Shown here: positions 53,395 to 62,362 of the stretch, piece by piece
Position numbering within the stretch: the stretch's first letter is position 1
How the letters are laid out: each line of letters opens with the position of its first letter
DNA from: Aurantiacibacter gangjinensis
GTDB lineage: Bacteria > Pseudomonadota > Alphaproteobacteria > Sphingomonadales > Sphingomonadaceae
Length of the DNA: 64,000 nucleotides
Reading direction: 5' to 3'
Assembly (NCBI RefSeq): GCF_001886695.1
Contig: NZ_CP018097.1
Location: 2,127,001-2,191,000, forward strand
Position numbers and translations under genes: made by a program
Notes under the pieces: model-generated
Database searches by the model: none
The model's input: only the letters and a program-made list of their open reading frames with translations
Told to the model about the DNA's origin: nothing

Positions 53395-54162
53395 TCAATG
53401 CCGGCTAAACAAGGCATACTCGCCGTTTATTGGATCACCATTGGCATCAGTAGCGGGTCGAAACTCAGAATTCTGCAATAATGAATTGCACAATTCGCGC
53501 ATTTCAGCGCTTTCTTCTACGCTTGGATCAGTCCTGCATGAGGTTGGGGCTCCCTCATCATCCACGCTTACTACGATCTCTTGGGTATCGAGCCTGAGCA
53601 GAAGCCGCTGAATTAAATCAAAGTCACGCCGAATAGCCATGTTCGGAATTGGAATCGGCGGCGTGCCCATGACGTCAAGCCTAGCAATGCAATCTGCAAA
53701 TGGCTGACGAACTGCATCGACATTATCGAGATTGACGACAAGTTCATCGTTACCATCAATGATTTTGAGAGAATCAAAGCCCTGAAAAATTGCGAAATCT
53801 TCAATTCCGAGAGCTTCTCCGCGCACAAGCTCTCGTCCGACCATCGGGTCAACTACCGAGTCTATTTCTCTTACGTCGCCATCAAATTGCATTTGAAACG
53901 CGGTGGCTCCGCCTTCCTCAGGCTCGCTCCATGGGTCCCAATCTGGTGGTCTGAAACCAAACGCATATTCGTAGCTCGAATTGATTTGGTACTGGAACAT
54001 AGCGTCCTGACTGTGATCCTCATACCTTACGATGCAACCGTACTCAATTTGCTGTGCAACCCATTCTTCAGCATCCTGAGCCTTTGCCTCTCCCCACACA
54101 TTGAGGGATCCAATCGCAGCAGCAACGACGATCCGCGCCAGAAGGTTTGGCATTGTCATCAC
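53395..54162 (-). CDS. AT-rich exported protein with a TonB-C-like end, unknown function
   Basis: A 255-residue protein with a signal peptide (MMTMPNLLARIVVAAAIG, Ala-Lys-Ala-Gln at about 29). The body has two scattered Cys (CIVRYED, FADCIARL). The last about 60 residues, EIVVSVDDEGAPTSCRT, MRELCNSLL and EFRPATDANGDPINGEY, follow the strand-helix-strand pattern of TonB/TolA C-terminal domains. G+C is far below the neighbours (26 of 60 at 53701-53760). Its start overlaps the pgi stop by 4 bases, so it may be read with pgi. Confidence 0.7.
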   Translation of the reverse strand: MMTMPNLLARIVVAAAIGSLNVWGEAKAQDAEEWVAQQIEYGCIVRYEDHSQDAMFQYQINSSYEYAFGFRPPDWDPWSEPEEGGATAFQMQFDGDVREIDSVVDPMVGRELVRGEALGIEDFAIFQGFDSLKIIDGNDELVVNLDNVDAVRQPFADCIARLDVMGTPPIPIPNMAIRRDFDLIQRLLLRLDTQEIVVSVDDEGAPTSCRTDPSVEESAEMRELCNSLLQNSEFRPATDANGDPINGEYALFSRH

Positions 54163-55700
54163 CCCACCCCGGCCGCCTTCAGCAGCGCCTCGGTACTCGC
54201 ATCGAACCGCGCGCCGCCAGCCTCGATCTTTTTCGCGATTTCCTTGCCCAGTTCAACGCCGAACTGGTCGAAGGGGTTGATATCCATCATTACCGCTGCA
54301 GCAAACACGCGGTGTTCGTGGAAGGCGATGAGGGCGCCGAAAGTGGCGGGGTCGATGTCGTCGCACAGGATCGTGGCGGACGGGCGGTTGCCGGGATAGT
54401 TGCGGTGCGGATCGTCCGATGATTTCCCAGCCATCAGCGCCGCGCCTTGCGCGAAGCAGTTCATCAGCAGGATGTGGTGATGCGCCGGGTCAAGCATGTC
54501 GCCCGCTTCCACGCTGGCGATGAAGTCTATCGGCACCAGATGCGTGCCCTGGTGGAGCAGCTGGAAGACGGCGTGCTGCGCGTCGGTGCCCACGCCGCCC
54601 CATGTGATCGGCGCGGTGGGTGCGGTCGGCTCGCCATCCACGGTCACGCTCTTGCCGTTCGATTCCATTTCCAGCTGCTGGAGGTAATCGGGGAAGAGGC
54701 GCAGCCGCTCGTCATAGGCGAACACGGCGCGGGTCTGCGCGCCGCGCAAGCGCAGGTAAAACAGGTCCGCAAAGGCGGCGCGCAGCGGCAGGTTGGCGCG
54801 GCCATCAGTATCGCGGAAATGCCGGTCCACCGCCGCAGCCCCGTCCAGCATTTGCTGGAATGCATCCCACCCGATGGCGAGCGCAATGGGAAAGCCGATG
54901 GAGGACCAGAGCGAGTAGCGCCCGCCTACGCTTTCGGCAAAAGGCAGGATGCGCGTTTCATCGACGCCCCATTCCACCGCCTTGTCCGGCGCGGCAGTCA
55001 GGGCGATGACGCGGCCCGTCGGGTCCGACACGCCATTATCAGCCAGCCATTTGAGCGCGGATTGCGCATTGGTCATCGTCTCGATGGTGGTGAAGGTCTT
55101 GCTGGCCACGGCAATCAGCGTGGCGGCCGGATCGCAAGCCGCAAAGGCCTCCTCCAGCGCCACACCGTCGATGTTGGAGACGACATGCACATCCACATGC
55201 GCGCCGTCGCGTGCCAGCGCATCCACGGCCAGCGCCGGGCCCAGCGCGCTGCCGCCGATGCCGACATGGATCAGGTGCTTCACCTCTCCCATGGCGCCAT
55301 CATGGATCGCGCCGACCAGCAGCTTCATCCGCTCGCGCAGAGCTTCGGCTTCCTCGACGCTGGTATCCTGTCCCACACCGCGAAGGGCGGAATGCTCCGC
55401 CGCGCGATTCTCGGTCGGGTTGACGACCTCGCCGCCGAACAGGCGCGCCCGCATCGTGTCGAAATCGGAGGCATCGGCCAGGTTCTCGAAATCGGTCAGC
55501 AGCTCGTCGGTCAGGTGGGTCTTGGACCAGTCGAACAATATACCGCTATTGTGCTCCACACCGCCTTGCTCGAACACGCCCAGTTCCAGCCGCGTCGCCA
55601 GCTTGTCTACGCGATCGGGATCGGCGGCGAACAGTTCCTCCAGCGTGGGATCGCGATGCAGCGCGATGGCTTTCCAGGCTTCGTCGCGGGTGATGGTCAC
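54159..55700 (-). CDS. pgi: glucose-6-phosphate isomerase
   Basis: Pgi interconverts glucose-6-phosphate and fructose-6-phosphate. The 513-residue protein has VGIGGSALGPALAVDAL, SKTFTTIETMTNA, GGRYSLWSSIGFPIAL (signature 1 region), and the C-terminal Lys/His blocks around QLLHQGTHLVPIDFI and NPFDQFGVELGKEIAKKI (signature 2 region). A slightly short but complete member of the family. The ATG at 55700 (MTITRDEAWKAIALH) is reasonable. Confidence 0.96.
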   Translation of the reverse strand: MTITRDEAWKAIALHRDPTLEELFAADPDRVDKLATRLELGVFEQGGVEHNSGILFDWSKTHLTDELLTDFENLADASDFDTMRARLFGGEVVNPTENRAAEHSALRGVGQDTSVEEAEALRERMKLLVGAIHDGAMGEVKHLIHVGIGGSALGPALAVDALARDGAHVDVHVVSNIDGVALEEAFAACDPAATLIAVASKTFTTIETMTNAQSALKWLADNGVSDPTGRVIALTAAPDKAVEWGVDETRILPFAESVGGRYSLWSSIGFPIALAIGWDAFQQMLDGAAAVDRHFRDTDGRANLPLRAAFADLFYLRLRGAQTRAVFAYDERLRLFPDYLQQLEMESNGKSVTVDGEPTAPTAPITWGGVGTDAQHAVFQLLHQGTHLVPIDFIASVEAGDMLDPAHHHILLMNCFAQGAALMAGKSSDDPHRNYPGNRPSATILCDDIDPATFGALIAFHEHRVFAAAVMMDINPFDQFGVELGKEIAKKIEAGGARFDASTEALLKAAGVG

Positions 55701-55931
55701 AGGCCAGATCCTTTCCTACAGGCAGGCCGCTTCGCTAAGGCCCTGCGCCATGATTGCAAGCGGCAAATCTCCTGTAGAATGCGCCGGTTCGGGCCCGATT
55801 GCGCCTCCACGGGTTTTCTCCACCAAGACAGTGCTCCAGGTGCTCCAGGTTAGCATGGCGGGGCAACGGCATCGGGCGGCGCGCATCGCAGCGCTTGACG
55901 TAGGCTCGCACTCGCAACATGGACGCTGGCA

Positions 55932-56771
55932 ATGACTGAAACCGTGAAACCGCGCGAGATCGAAGAGCCCGCTGCCGCCAAGCCGGCGGAGGAAAAGGAA
56001 GACTGGAAAAGCTTCGGCTGGTTCCTCGTCAAGCTCGTCATCATCGTGTTCCTGTTCCGCACGCTGGCCTTCACCAGCTTCAACATCCCCAGTGAAAGCA
56101 TGATGCCGCGCCTGCTGGTGGGCGACTACCTGTTCGCGCAGAAGTGGTCTTACGGCTACTCGCGCAACTCGCTGCCCTTCGATGCCGATGTGGGCGATGG
56201 TCGCCTGTTCGGCAGCCTGCCGGAACGCGGCGATATCGTCATCTTCAAGCACCCCATCGACAATACGGACTACATCAAGCGCGCCATCGGCCTGCCCGGC
56301 GATACGGTGCAGATGATCGACGGCGTGCTGCACCTGAATGGCGAGGCTGTTCGCAAGGAACGGGTGGAGGACTTCCTCATACCTGTGCGCCCGGGCGATG
56401 GCTGCTATTCCATGCGGTTCGAGGAAGCGGCCGACGATGGCAGCCTGATGTGCCGCTACCCGCAGTTCCGCGAAACGCTGCCCAATGGCGTCAGCTACAA
56501 CACCTTCGACCTTGGCATCGTCGATGTCGACAACACCGCGCCGCTGGTGGTGCCGGACGATCACGTGTTCATGATGGGCGATAATCGCGACAACTCGCAG
56601 GATAGCCGCCGTGCGGCCGTGTCTGGCGGATGGGTCGGGCTGGTGCCGGTCGACAACCTCGTGGCCGAAGCCAGCTTCATGTACTGGTCCACCGATGGCC
56701 ATGCGGAATGGGTAAAGCCGTGGACATGGTTCACGTCCGCGCGCTGGAGCCGGATGTTCCGGGGCATATGA
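55932..56771 (+). CDS. lepB: signal peptidase I
   Basis: LepB cleaves Sec and Tat signal peptides at the periplasmic face. The 279-residue protein has one membrane segment (about 29-47) and the catalytic Ser in FNIPSESMMPRLLVGDYL (Ser56). The catalytic Lys lies in TDYIKRAIGLPGD and the conserved box in VFMMGDNRDNSQDSR. The N-terminal about 27 residues are a charged Glu/Lys/Pro lead. It heads the lepB-rnc-era operon; its stop overlaps the rnc start as ATGA. Confidence 0.96.
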   Translation: MTETVKPREIEEPAAAKPAEEKEDWKSFGWFLVKLVIIVFLFRTLAFTSFNIPSESMMPRLLVGDYLFAQKWSYGYSRNSLPFDADVGDGRLFGSLPERGDIVIFKHPIDNTDYIKRAIGLPGDTVQMIDGVLHLNGEAVRKERVEDFLIPVRPGDGCYSMRFEEAADDGSLMCRYPQFRETLPNGVSYNTFDLGIVDVDNTAPLVVPDDHVFMMGDNRDNSQDSRRAAVSGGWVGLVPVDNLVAEASFMYWSTDGHAEWVKPWTWFTSARWSRMFRGI

Positions 56772-57439
56772 GCCCGCTCGATCCCGAGACCCGCCAATGG
56801 CTGGAAAGCGCAGGCTTCGCCATCGGCAACGATGCCCTCTGGCGAGAGGCGCTGACGCATGGCTCCACCGGAGAGCAGCGCGACTATGACCGGCTGGAGT
56901 TCCTCGGCGACCGCGTGCTGGGCCTCACCATCGCAGACTGGCTCTATGACACCAGCGAGAATGCGGAAGGCAAGCTCGCCCAGCGCCTCAATGCGCTTGT
57001 CAGCAAGACGGCCTGCGCGCAGATCGCCGCACGGCTCGGCGCGTCGCAGCATATCCGCATGGGCAAGCAGGCGCGCGAGGATGGTGCGCAAAACAGCGAG
57101 AACGTGCTGGGCGACATCATGGAATCGCTGCTTGGGGCCAGCTTCCTCGAAAGCGGCTTCGATGCAACGCGCGACCTGATCCGCGCCTTCTGGAAAGACA
57201 CTTTCGAAGGCTCTGCCGGACGTCGCAAGCATCCCAAAAGCGCGTTGCAGGAATGGGCTGCAGGCAACCAGCGCCGCCCGCCGGAATACCGCGTGACGGA
57301 GACATCCGGCCCCGACCACAATCGCAGCTACACCGTCGAGGTGAGCGTCCACAAGGTTGGCGCGGTGGAAGCGACCGCCAGCGGCAAGCAGGACGCCGAG
57401 ACCGAGGCCGCGCGCCTCTTCATGGAAAGGTACGGCTGA
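56768..57439 (+). CDS. rnc: ribonuclease III
   Basis: RNase III cuts double-stranded RNA, including rRNA precursors. The 223-residue protein has the signature YDRLEFLGDRVLGL, the second acidic block ENVLGDIMESLLGA and a dsRNA-binding domain (about 153-222) with PKSALQEWAAG and the final GKQDAETEAARLF. The ATG at 56768 overlaps the lepB stop, and the rnc stop overlaps the era start as TGATG, so translation is probably coupled. Upstream Met choices would lie inside lepB. Confidence 0.96.
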   Translation: MSPLDPETRQWLESAGFAIGNDALWREALTHGSTGEQRDYDRLEFLGDRVLGLTIADWLYDTSENAEGKLAQRLNALVSKTACAQIAARLGASQHIRMGKQAREDGAQNSENVLGDIMESLLGASFLESGFDATRDLIRAFWKDTFEGSAGRRKHPKSALQEWAAGNQRRPPEYRVTETSGPDHNRSYTVEVSVHKVGAVEATASGKQDAETEAARLFMERYG

Positions 57440-58341
57440 TGGCAGACGAACAGCGCAAATGCGGCGTCGTGGCCGTGATCGGCGCGCCCAATGCGGGCAA
57501 ATCCACGCTGGTGAACCAGTTGGTCGGCCAGAAGGTCGCCATCACCAGCGCCAAGGCGCAGACAACGCGGGCGCGGCTGCTGGGCATTGCGCTGCATGAC
57601 GAGACGCAGATGATCCTGGTCGATACGCCGGGCATCTTCGAGCCCAAGCGCCGCCTCGATCGCGCCATGGTAAGCGCAGCATGGGAAGGCGCCGTAGCGG
57701 CCGATGCCGTGCTGCTGGTGGTCGACCCGGTCAAGCAGCGCCGTCACGAGCTGATGCCGCTGCTCGAACAGCTGAAGGACCGCAAGGAGCGCAAGATCCT
57801 GGTCCTGAACAAGGTCGATGCCAGCAAGAAGGAGCCGCTACTGGAACTGGCGCAGGAACTGACCGGCGAAGTCGAGTTCGGCGAAGTGTTCTTCGTCTCC
57901 GCCCTAACAGGCGATGGCGTGCCCGAATTGAAGGTGCAGCTAGCCGGCATGATGCCCGAGGGCCCGTGGCACTATCCCGAAGATCAGGTGTCGGACGCCT
58001 CGGAACGGCTGCTGGCCGCCGAAGTCACGCGCGAGCAGGTCTACGCGCAGCTGCATGACGAGTTGCCTTACGATGCCGCCGTGCGCCCCGAAAGCTACAC
58101 CCAGCGCGAGGATGGCTCGGTCGAAATCCGCCAGCAGCTCGTGATTTCGCGCGACAGCCAGAAGCCGATCGTGCTCGGCAAGGGCGGGCGGCGCATCAAG
58201 GAAATCGGCGAGGCCGCGCGCAAGGAACTGTCCGAGATCCTCGGCCAGAAAGTCCACCTCTTCCTCCACGTGAAAGTGGACGAGAAATGGGCCGACAACC
58301 GCGAGGTTTACGAGGAAATAGGCCTGGACTGGGTGCGCTGA
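57439..58341 (+). CDS. era: GTPase Era
   Basis: Era binds 16S rRNA and GTP to help small-subunit assembly. The 300-residue protein has G1 GAPNAGKSTL, G2 around TRARLLG, G3 DTPGIFEPKRRL, G4 NKVDASKKE and the C-terminal KH domain with IVLGKGGRRIKEIGEAARKEL. The ATG at 57439 overlaps the rnc stop by one base. A small AGCCC-TTT-GGGCT hairpin follows the stop. Confidence 0.97.
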   Translation: MADEQRKCGVVAVIGAPNAGKSTLVNQLVGQKVAITSAKAQTTRARLLGIALHDETQMILVDTPGIFEPKRRLDRAMVSAAWEGAVAADAVLLVVDPVKQRRHELMPLLEQLKDRKERKILVLNKVDASKKEPLLELAQELTGEVEFGEVFFVSALTGDGVPELKVQLAGMMPEGPWHYPEDQVSDASERLLAAEVTREQVYAQLHDELPYDAAVRPESYTQREDGSVEIRQQLVISRDSQKPIVLGKGGRRIKEIGEAARKELSEILGQKVHLFLHVKVDEKWADNREVYEEIGLDWVR

Positions 58342-58374
58342 GCCCTTTGGGCTACCCTAGAAGCCGGCAGCGTC

Positions 58375-59112
58375 TTAGCCGACGCCCAGCTTCTCAAGCT
58401 TCGCGCGCACCGCGTCGTCCTCGAAGGGCTTAACGATGTAGTCGTCAGCGCCCACGGCGATGCCGTCATGGATGTCGGCGACATCGCCCTTTGAAGTGCA
58501 GAACACGACCGTCGCCGTCTTCGACTCAGGCATGGCGCGCAGCTTCTCGACGAATTCGAGGCCGCTCATCACCGGCATATTCCAGTCGGTCAGCACAAGG
58601 TGCGGCATTTCGGCCTTGCAGCGAATCAGCGCTTCTTCACCGTTCTCGGCTTCAACGGCGGTGTAGCCCATCCCCTCGACGATACCGCGAGCGACCTTCC
58701 GGATCACGCGGCTGTCATCGACGATGAGGCAGGTCTTGCCATTGCCCACGCCGGACGCCTTGCCATCGCGCGCTGCCTTGGCGGCGGCGACGATATCGTC
58801 CGTGCTGGCCGATGCCGCCGGTTTGGCATCGGGAGCAGGTGCCGGGGCGGAAGTGGGAGCCGGAGCCGGAGCCGAAGTCGGAATGGGTGCAGGCTCGGCC
58901 TCGACCGGTGCCGGTTCTGGCGCGAAGGCCTCTTCCGCCGGTGCCTGAGCTTCTTCTTCTACCGGCAGTTCTTCCTCGATCTCCGTCTCCGAAATCTGGC
59001 TGCGGGATGCTTCGCGATTGGCCGCCATGCGTTCTGCCAGCGTCATCCCGCCCTTGCGGGTCTGGACGATGTTGGCGTTGGGCCCGGTGCTGCGCTTGAT
59101 GAGATGCTGCAT
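58375..59112 (-). CDS. CheY-like response regulator with long acidic Pro/Ala N-terminal extension
   Basis: The 245-residue protein ends in a complete receiver domain (about 126-245): LIVDDSRVIRK (Asp132, Asp133), phospho-acceptor Asp176 in LTDWNMPVMSG, Thr206 in CTSKGD and Lys228 in YIVKPF. No output domain follows. The first about 120 residues form an unusual disordered extension: a basic opening, a Glu-rich stretch, then Pro/Ala/Thr/Ser repeats. Stand-alone receivers of this subtype occur in chemotaxis and stress signalling. The partner kinase is not in the window. The ATG at 59112 stands 4 bases after the small gene upstream. Confidence 0.85.
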   Translation of the reverse strand: MQHLIKRSTGPNANIVQTRKGGMTLAERMAANREASRSQISETEIEEELPVEEEAQAPAEEAFAPEPAPVEAEPAPIPTSAPAPAPTSAPAPAPDAKPAASASTDDIVAAAKAARDGKASGVGNGKTCLIVDDSRVIRKVARGIVEGMGYTAVEAENGEEALIRCKAEMPHLVLTDWNMPVMSGLEFVEKLRAMPESKTATVVFCTSKGDVADIHDGIAVGADDYIVKPFEDDAVRAKLEKLGVG

Positions 59113-59116
59113 CGCC

Positions 59117-59374
59117 TTACCTCCCCCGCAGTGCCTGGACGCGGGCGCTGGGGCTCGCGGCGAGTGCAGCGGAATTGGCCGCGCGCACATGCACATAAGG
59201 GACCCAGACGTCGCCGAATTCGGCCTTCTGGTACCACACGTCGAGCACGTCGTAATGCTCCCACACACCACTTTCCTCGCGAAGGCGCATGCCCTCGCCG
59301 ATACGCGGCACGGCAGCGAAGCGCAGCCGCTGCTGCGACTGGTGCGTTTCGTTCTGGATTTCGATCTCGATCAC
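59117..59374 (-). CDS. 85-residue protein of unknown function upstream of the receiver protein
   Basis: The frame starts at a GTG at 59374 with AAGG about 9 bases upstream. It codes for a beta-rich domain (IEIEIQNETHQSQQRLRFAAVP, EHYDVLDVWYQKAEFGDVWVPYVHV) and a short Ala-rich end. I do not recognise a family. The stop is 4 bases before the receiver gene, so the two are probably one operon. A longer in-frame ATG at 59443 has a non-coding look. Confidence 0.6.
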   Translation of the reverse strand: MIEIEIQNETHQSQQRLRFAAVPRIGEGMRLREESGVWEHYDVLDVWYQKAEFGDVWVPYVHVRAANSAALAASPSARVQALRGR

Positions 59375-59444
59375 GATGCAGACCCTTGGGCAGACATTCA
59401 CTTGAACCGCCTGCCTAAGGGCCATTTGTTGATTATTTACCAAC

Positions 59445-59461
59445 GCGACGAAGCTCGTCGC
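59445..59461 (-). terminator. small hairpin downstream of the 60-residue basic protein
   Basis: GCGACGA-AGC-TCGTCGC is a perfect 7-bp stem with a 3-base loop, 30 bases after the stop at 59492 on the minus strand. No T tract follows, so it is only a weak terminator candidate. Confidence 0.4.
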
Positions 59462-59491
59462 TCAACAAAGTCGAAAAACTGCACGGAATGG

Positions 59492-59674
59492 TCAGCGTTT
59501 TTTGGCCACAGCGATCTTGTTCGCCTTGGCAAAAGCCTTTGTCGATTCCTCGCTGCGATTGAGCGCTTTCGCGATCTGCTTCAGCCCCTGCCCCTTGCCG
59601 GCGAGCAATCGCAGCTTGCCCGCTTCCTCGCCGTTCCACGGCTGTTTGTGCCTTTCGAAGCGTTCTTTCGCCAT
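59492..59674 (-). CDS. 60-residue basic protein coupled to topA
   Basis: This small protein has WNGEEAGKLRLLAGKGQGLKQ and then IAKALNRSEESTKAFAKANK, a Trp...Glu-Glu...helix pattern like a helix-turn-helix or SANT/Myb-type unit, and it ends Lys-Lys-Arg. The ATG at 59674 shares one base with the topA stop (TGATG), so translation is coupled. It may bind nucleic acid (inference). Not named in any family I know. Confidence 0.7.
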   Translation of the reverse strand: MAKERFERHKQPWNGEEAGKLRLLAGKGQGLKQIAKALNRSEESTKAFAKANKIAVAKKR

Positions 59675-62226
59675 CAGCTTTTCACTGCTGCCTTTTTCTT
59701 GGCCGCAGGCTTTTTCTTGGCTGGCGCCTTCTTCCTCGCCGGAGCCTTGCGCTTCTTTTTCGCCGGGGCTTTGGCAGCCTTTTCCGCGATCATCGCCAGC
59801 GCTTCGTCCAGCGTGAGGCGGTCCTTGTCTTTATCCTTCGGGATGGTCGCGTTGACATTGCCATCGGTCACGTAGGGGCCATAACGCCCGTCCATCAACT
59901 TGACCTCATCGCCCGCTTCGGTCTTGCCGAGGACCTTCAGCGGTTCGCGACTGCCACGACCGCGACCGCCCTTGCTGGCCGCTTCCGCCAACAGCGTGAC
60001 GGCGGCATTCATCCCGGTCTCGAACACATCGCGCGTGCTGGAGAGCTTGGCATATTTGCCGTCATGACGAAGGTATGGCCCGTAGCGGCCGATCGAAGCC
60101 TCGATCTCCTTGCCGGTTTCCGGATGGCCGCCGATAATGCGCGGCAGGTCGAGAAGTTTCACCGCCCAATCAAGGTCGAAATCATCCAGATCCTTTGGGA
60201 TGGAAGCCCGCTTGGCTTCCTTGCCCTCGCCCATCTGGACATACGGCCCGAACCGGCCCGACTTGCGCTCGATCGGTTCGCCGGTCTCAGGGTGCTCGCC
60301 CATCACGCCATCATCGCTGCCATCGTCGGCACCGGGCTGGCCGAATTTGCGGCGGAAGGTGCATTCGGGATAATTGTCGCAGCCGATGAATGCGCCGTAA
60401 CGGCCCCCGCGCAGGTGCAGTTCGCCCCCTTCCCGTCCCTGCTCGGCACAGAGCGGGCACCAGCGCGGCGGGTGTCCGTCCTCGCGCTCGGGGAAAAGGT
60501 AATCGGCGAGGAATTCGTCCAGCACTTCGGTTACTTCCGAAGGCTGGCGCTCCATCACCTCGTCGCTCTTGGGTTTGAAATCACGCCAGAAGTCGCTCAG
60601 CAGCGCCTTGTATTCCGCCCGCCCGCCGGAGACTTCGTCCAGCTCGTCTTCCATCTCGGCGGTGAAATCATAAGCGACATAGCGCGGGAAAAAGCGTTCG
60701 AGAAAAGCTGTGAGAAGTCTTCCCGAATCCTCTGCGAAGAAACGGTTTTTCTCCATGCGGACATAGTCGCGGTCGCGCAGTGTCTGGATGGTGGAGGCAT
60801 AGGTAGACGGGCGGCCGATCCCTAATTCCTCCAACCGCTTCACCAGACTTGCCTCCGAGAAACGCGGCGGCGGCTGGGTAAAATGCTGGGTCGCCTCGAC
60901 CGCTTTCTTGGCCGGGCTATCGCCCTTGCGCATTACGGGCAGCAGATTGTCGTCGTCATCCTCAGTCTTCTCGTCGAAGCTTTCGGAATAGACGGCGAGG
61001 AAGCCGGGGAATTGCACCACCTGGCCGGTCGCGCGCAGCTCGTGTTTGCCGGTCGGATCGCGCATGGTGATGGTCGTCCGCTCAAGCTGCGCCGTCGACA
61101 TCTGGCTCGCCATGGCGCGCTTGAAGATAAGGTCGTAAAGCTTGGCTTCGTCACCCGATCCGGCGCGGTCGCGGCTGAAATTGGTCGGGCGAATGGCCTC
61201 GTGCGCTTCCTGCGTGTTCTTGGCCTTCGTCTGGTAGAAACGGGGCTTTTCCGGGCGATACTCGGCCGAGAACCGCTCCTCGATAGCGTCGCGCGCGGCC
61301 ATGATCGCAGACATATCCATCTGCACGCCATCGGTACGCATGTATGTGATCGCGCCTGCCTCATAAAGAGACTGGGCGCAGCGCATGGTATGGCTCGCGG
61401 AAAAGCCCAGCTTGCGCGCGGCTTCCTGCTGCAATGTCGATGTCGTGAAGGGCGGTGCGGGGTTGCGCTTGACCGGCTTGGTCTCGACATCTTCGACCGT
61501 GAACTGGCCCTGCTCGACAGCGGCCTTTGCAGCGTCGGCGGTGCCCTTGTCGCCGATGGATAGCCGTTCCAGCTTCTTGCCATCGAAGCGCACTAGGCGC
61601 GCGTCGAAATCGGTTCCGTCCTGCGCCATTTTCGCGGTGACGGACCAGTATTCGTCCGCCCTGAACGCCTCGATCTCGCGTTCCCGCTCGCAGATGAGGC
61701 GCAGCGCGACCGACTGCACGCGGCCTGCCGACTTTGCGCCGGGCAGCTTGCGCCACAGCACCGGCGACAGGGTGAAGCCGAACAGGTAATCGAGCGCGCG
61801 CCGACCAAGATAGGCGTCGATCAAGTCTTGGTCGAGCTCGCGCGGAGCTTTCATCGCATCGGTCACGGCCTTTTTGGTGATGGCGTTGAAAGTGACGCGA
61901 CTGACCTCGCTGGGCAGCGCCTTGCGCTTCTTCAGCAGGTCCATCACATGCCAGCTGATCGCCTCTCCTTCCCGGTCGGGGTCGGTGGCGAGGATCAGGC
62001 GGTCTGCGCCCTTGGCGGCATCGGCGATAGCCTTAACCTGGCTGCGATTGCGCTGGTCGGAATAGACTTCCCAATCCATCGCAAAATCCTCGTCAGGCCG
62101 CACACTACCATCCTTGGGCGGCAGGTCTCGCACATGGCCGTAGGATGCGAGGACCTTGAAGTCTCCGCCCAGATATTTCTCGATGGTCTTCGCCTTTGCG
62201 GGCGATTCTACGATGACAAGTTGCAT
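59674..62226 (-). CDS. topA: DNA topoisomerase I
   Basis: TopA relaxes negative supercoils. The 850-residue protein has the Toprim opening VIVESPAKAKTIEKYLG with DPDREGEAISW, the active-site Tyr in AITYMRTDG, and one typical zinc-ribbon (RWCPLCAEQ and GCDNYPECTFRR). Three further topoisomerase C-terminal repeats (GRYGPYV, GRYGPYL types) follow. It ends in a Lys/Ala/Pro-rich basic tail of about 35 residues, as in other sphingomonads. The gene is read after dprA and before the 60-residue protein. Confidence 0.97.
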   Translation of the reverse strand: MQLVIVESPAKAKTIEKYLGGDFKVLASYGHVRDLPPKDGSVRPDEDFAMDWEVYSDQRNRSQVKAIADAAKGADRLILATDPDREGEAISWHVMDLLKKRKALPSEVSRVTFNAITKKAVTDAMKAPRELDQDLIDAYLGRRALDYLFGFTLSPVLWRKLPGAKSAGRVQSVALRLICEREREIEAFRADEYWSVTAKMAQDGTDFDARLVRFDGKKLERLSIGDKGTADAAKAAVEQGQFTVEDVETKPVKRNPAPPFTTSTLQQEAARKLGFSASHTMRCAQSLYEAGAITYMRTDGVQMDMSAIMAARDAIEERFSAEYRPEKPRFYQTKAKNTQEAHEAIRPTNFSRDRAGSGDEAKLYDLIFKRAMASQMSTAQLERTTITMRDPTGKHELRATGQVVQFPGFLAVYSESFDEKTEDDDDNLLPVMRKGDSPAKKAVEATQHFTQPPPRFSEASLVKRLEELGIGRPSTYASTIQTLRDRDYVRMEKNRFFAEDSGRLLTAFLERFFPRYVAYDFTAEMEDELDEVSGGRAEYKALLSDFWRDFKPKSDEVMERQPSEVTEVLDEFLADYLFPEREDGHPPRWCPLCAEQGREGGELHLRGGRYGAFIGCDNYPECTFRRKFGQPGADDGSDDGVMGEHPETGEPIERKSGRFGPYVQMGEGKEAKRASIPKDLDDFDLDWAVKLLDLPRIIGGHPETGKEIEASIGRYGPYLRHDGKYAKLSSTRDVFETGMNAAVTLLAEAASKGGRGRGSREPLKVLGKTEAGDEVKLMDGRYGPYVTDGNVNATIPKDKDKDRLTLDEALAMIAEKAAKAPAKKKRKAPARKKAPAKKKPAAKKKAAVKS

Positions 62227-62362
62227 GGTGGTGTTGGTCGGTCCTGCCGGAGTAAAAGCCTTACACGTGTACGTACGCGCGAGGGTGATGGCGTTTGCGC
62301 CGCTTCGTCAAGCGGACATAAGCATCGGGGATGAGGCGGCAAGCGAAAGCTCGCCAGCGCGG

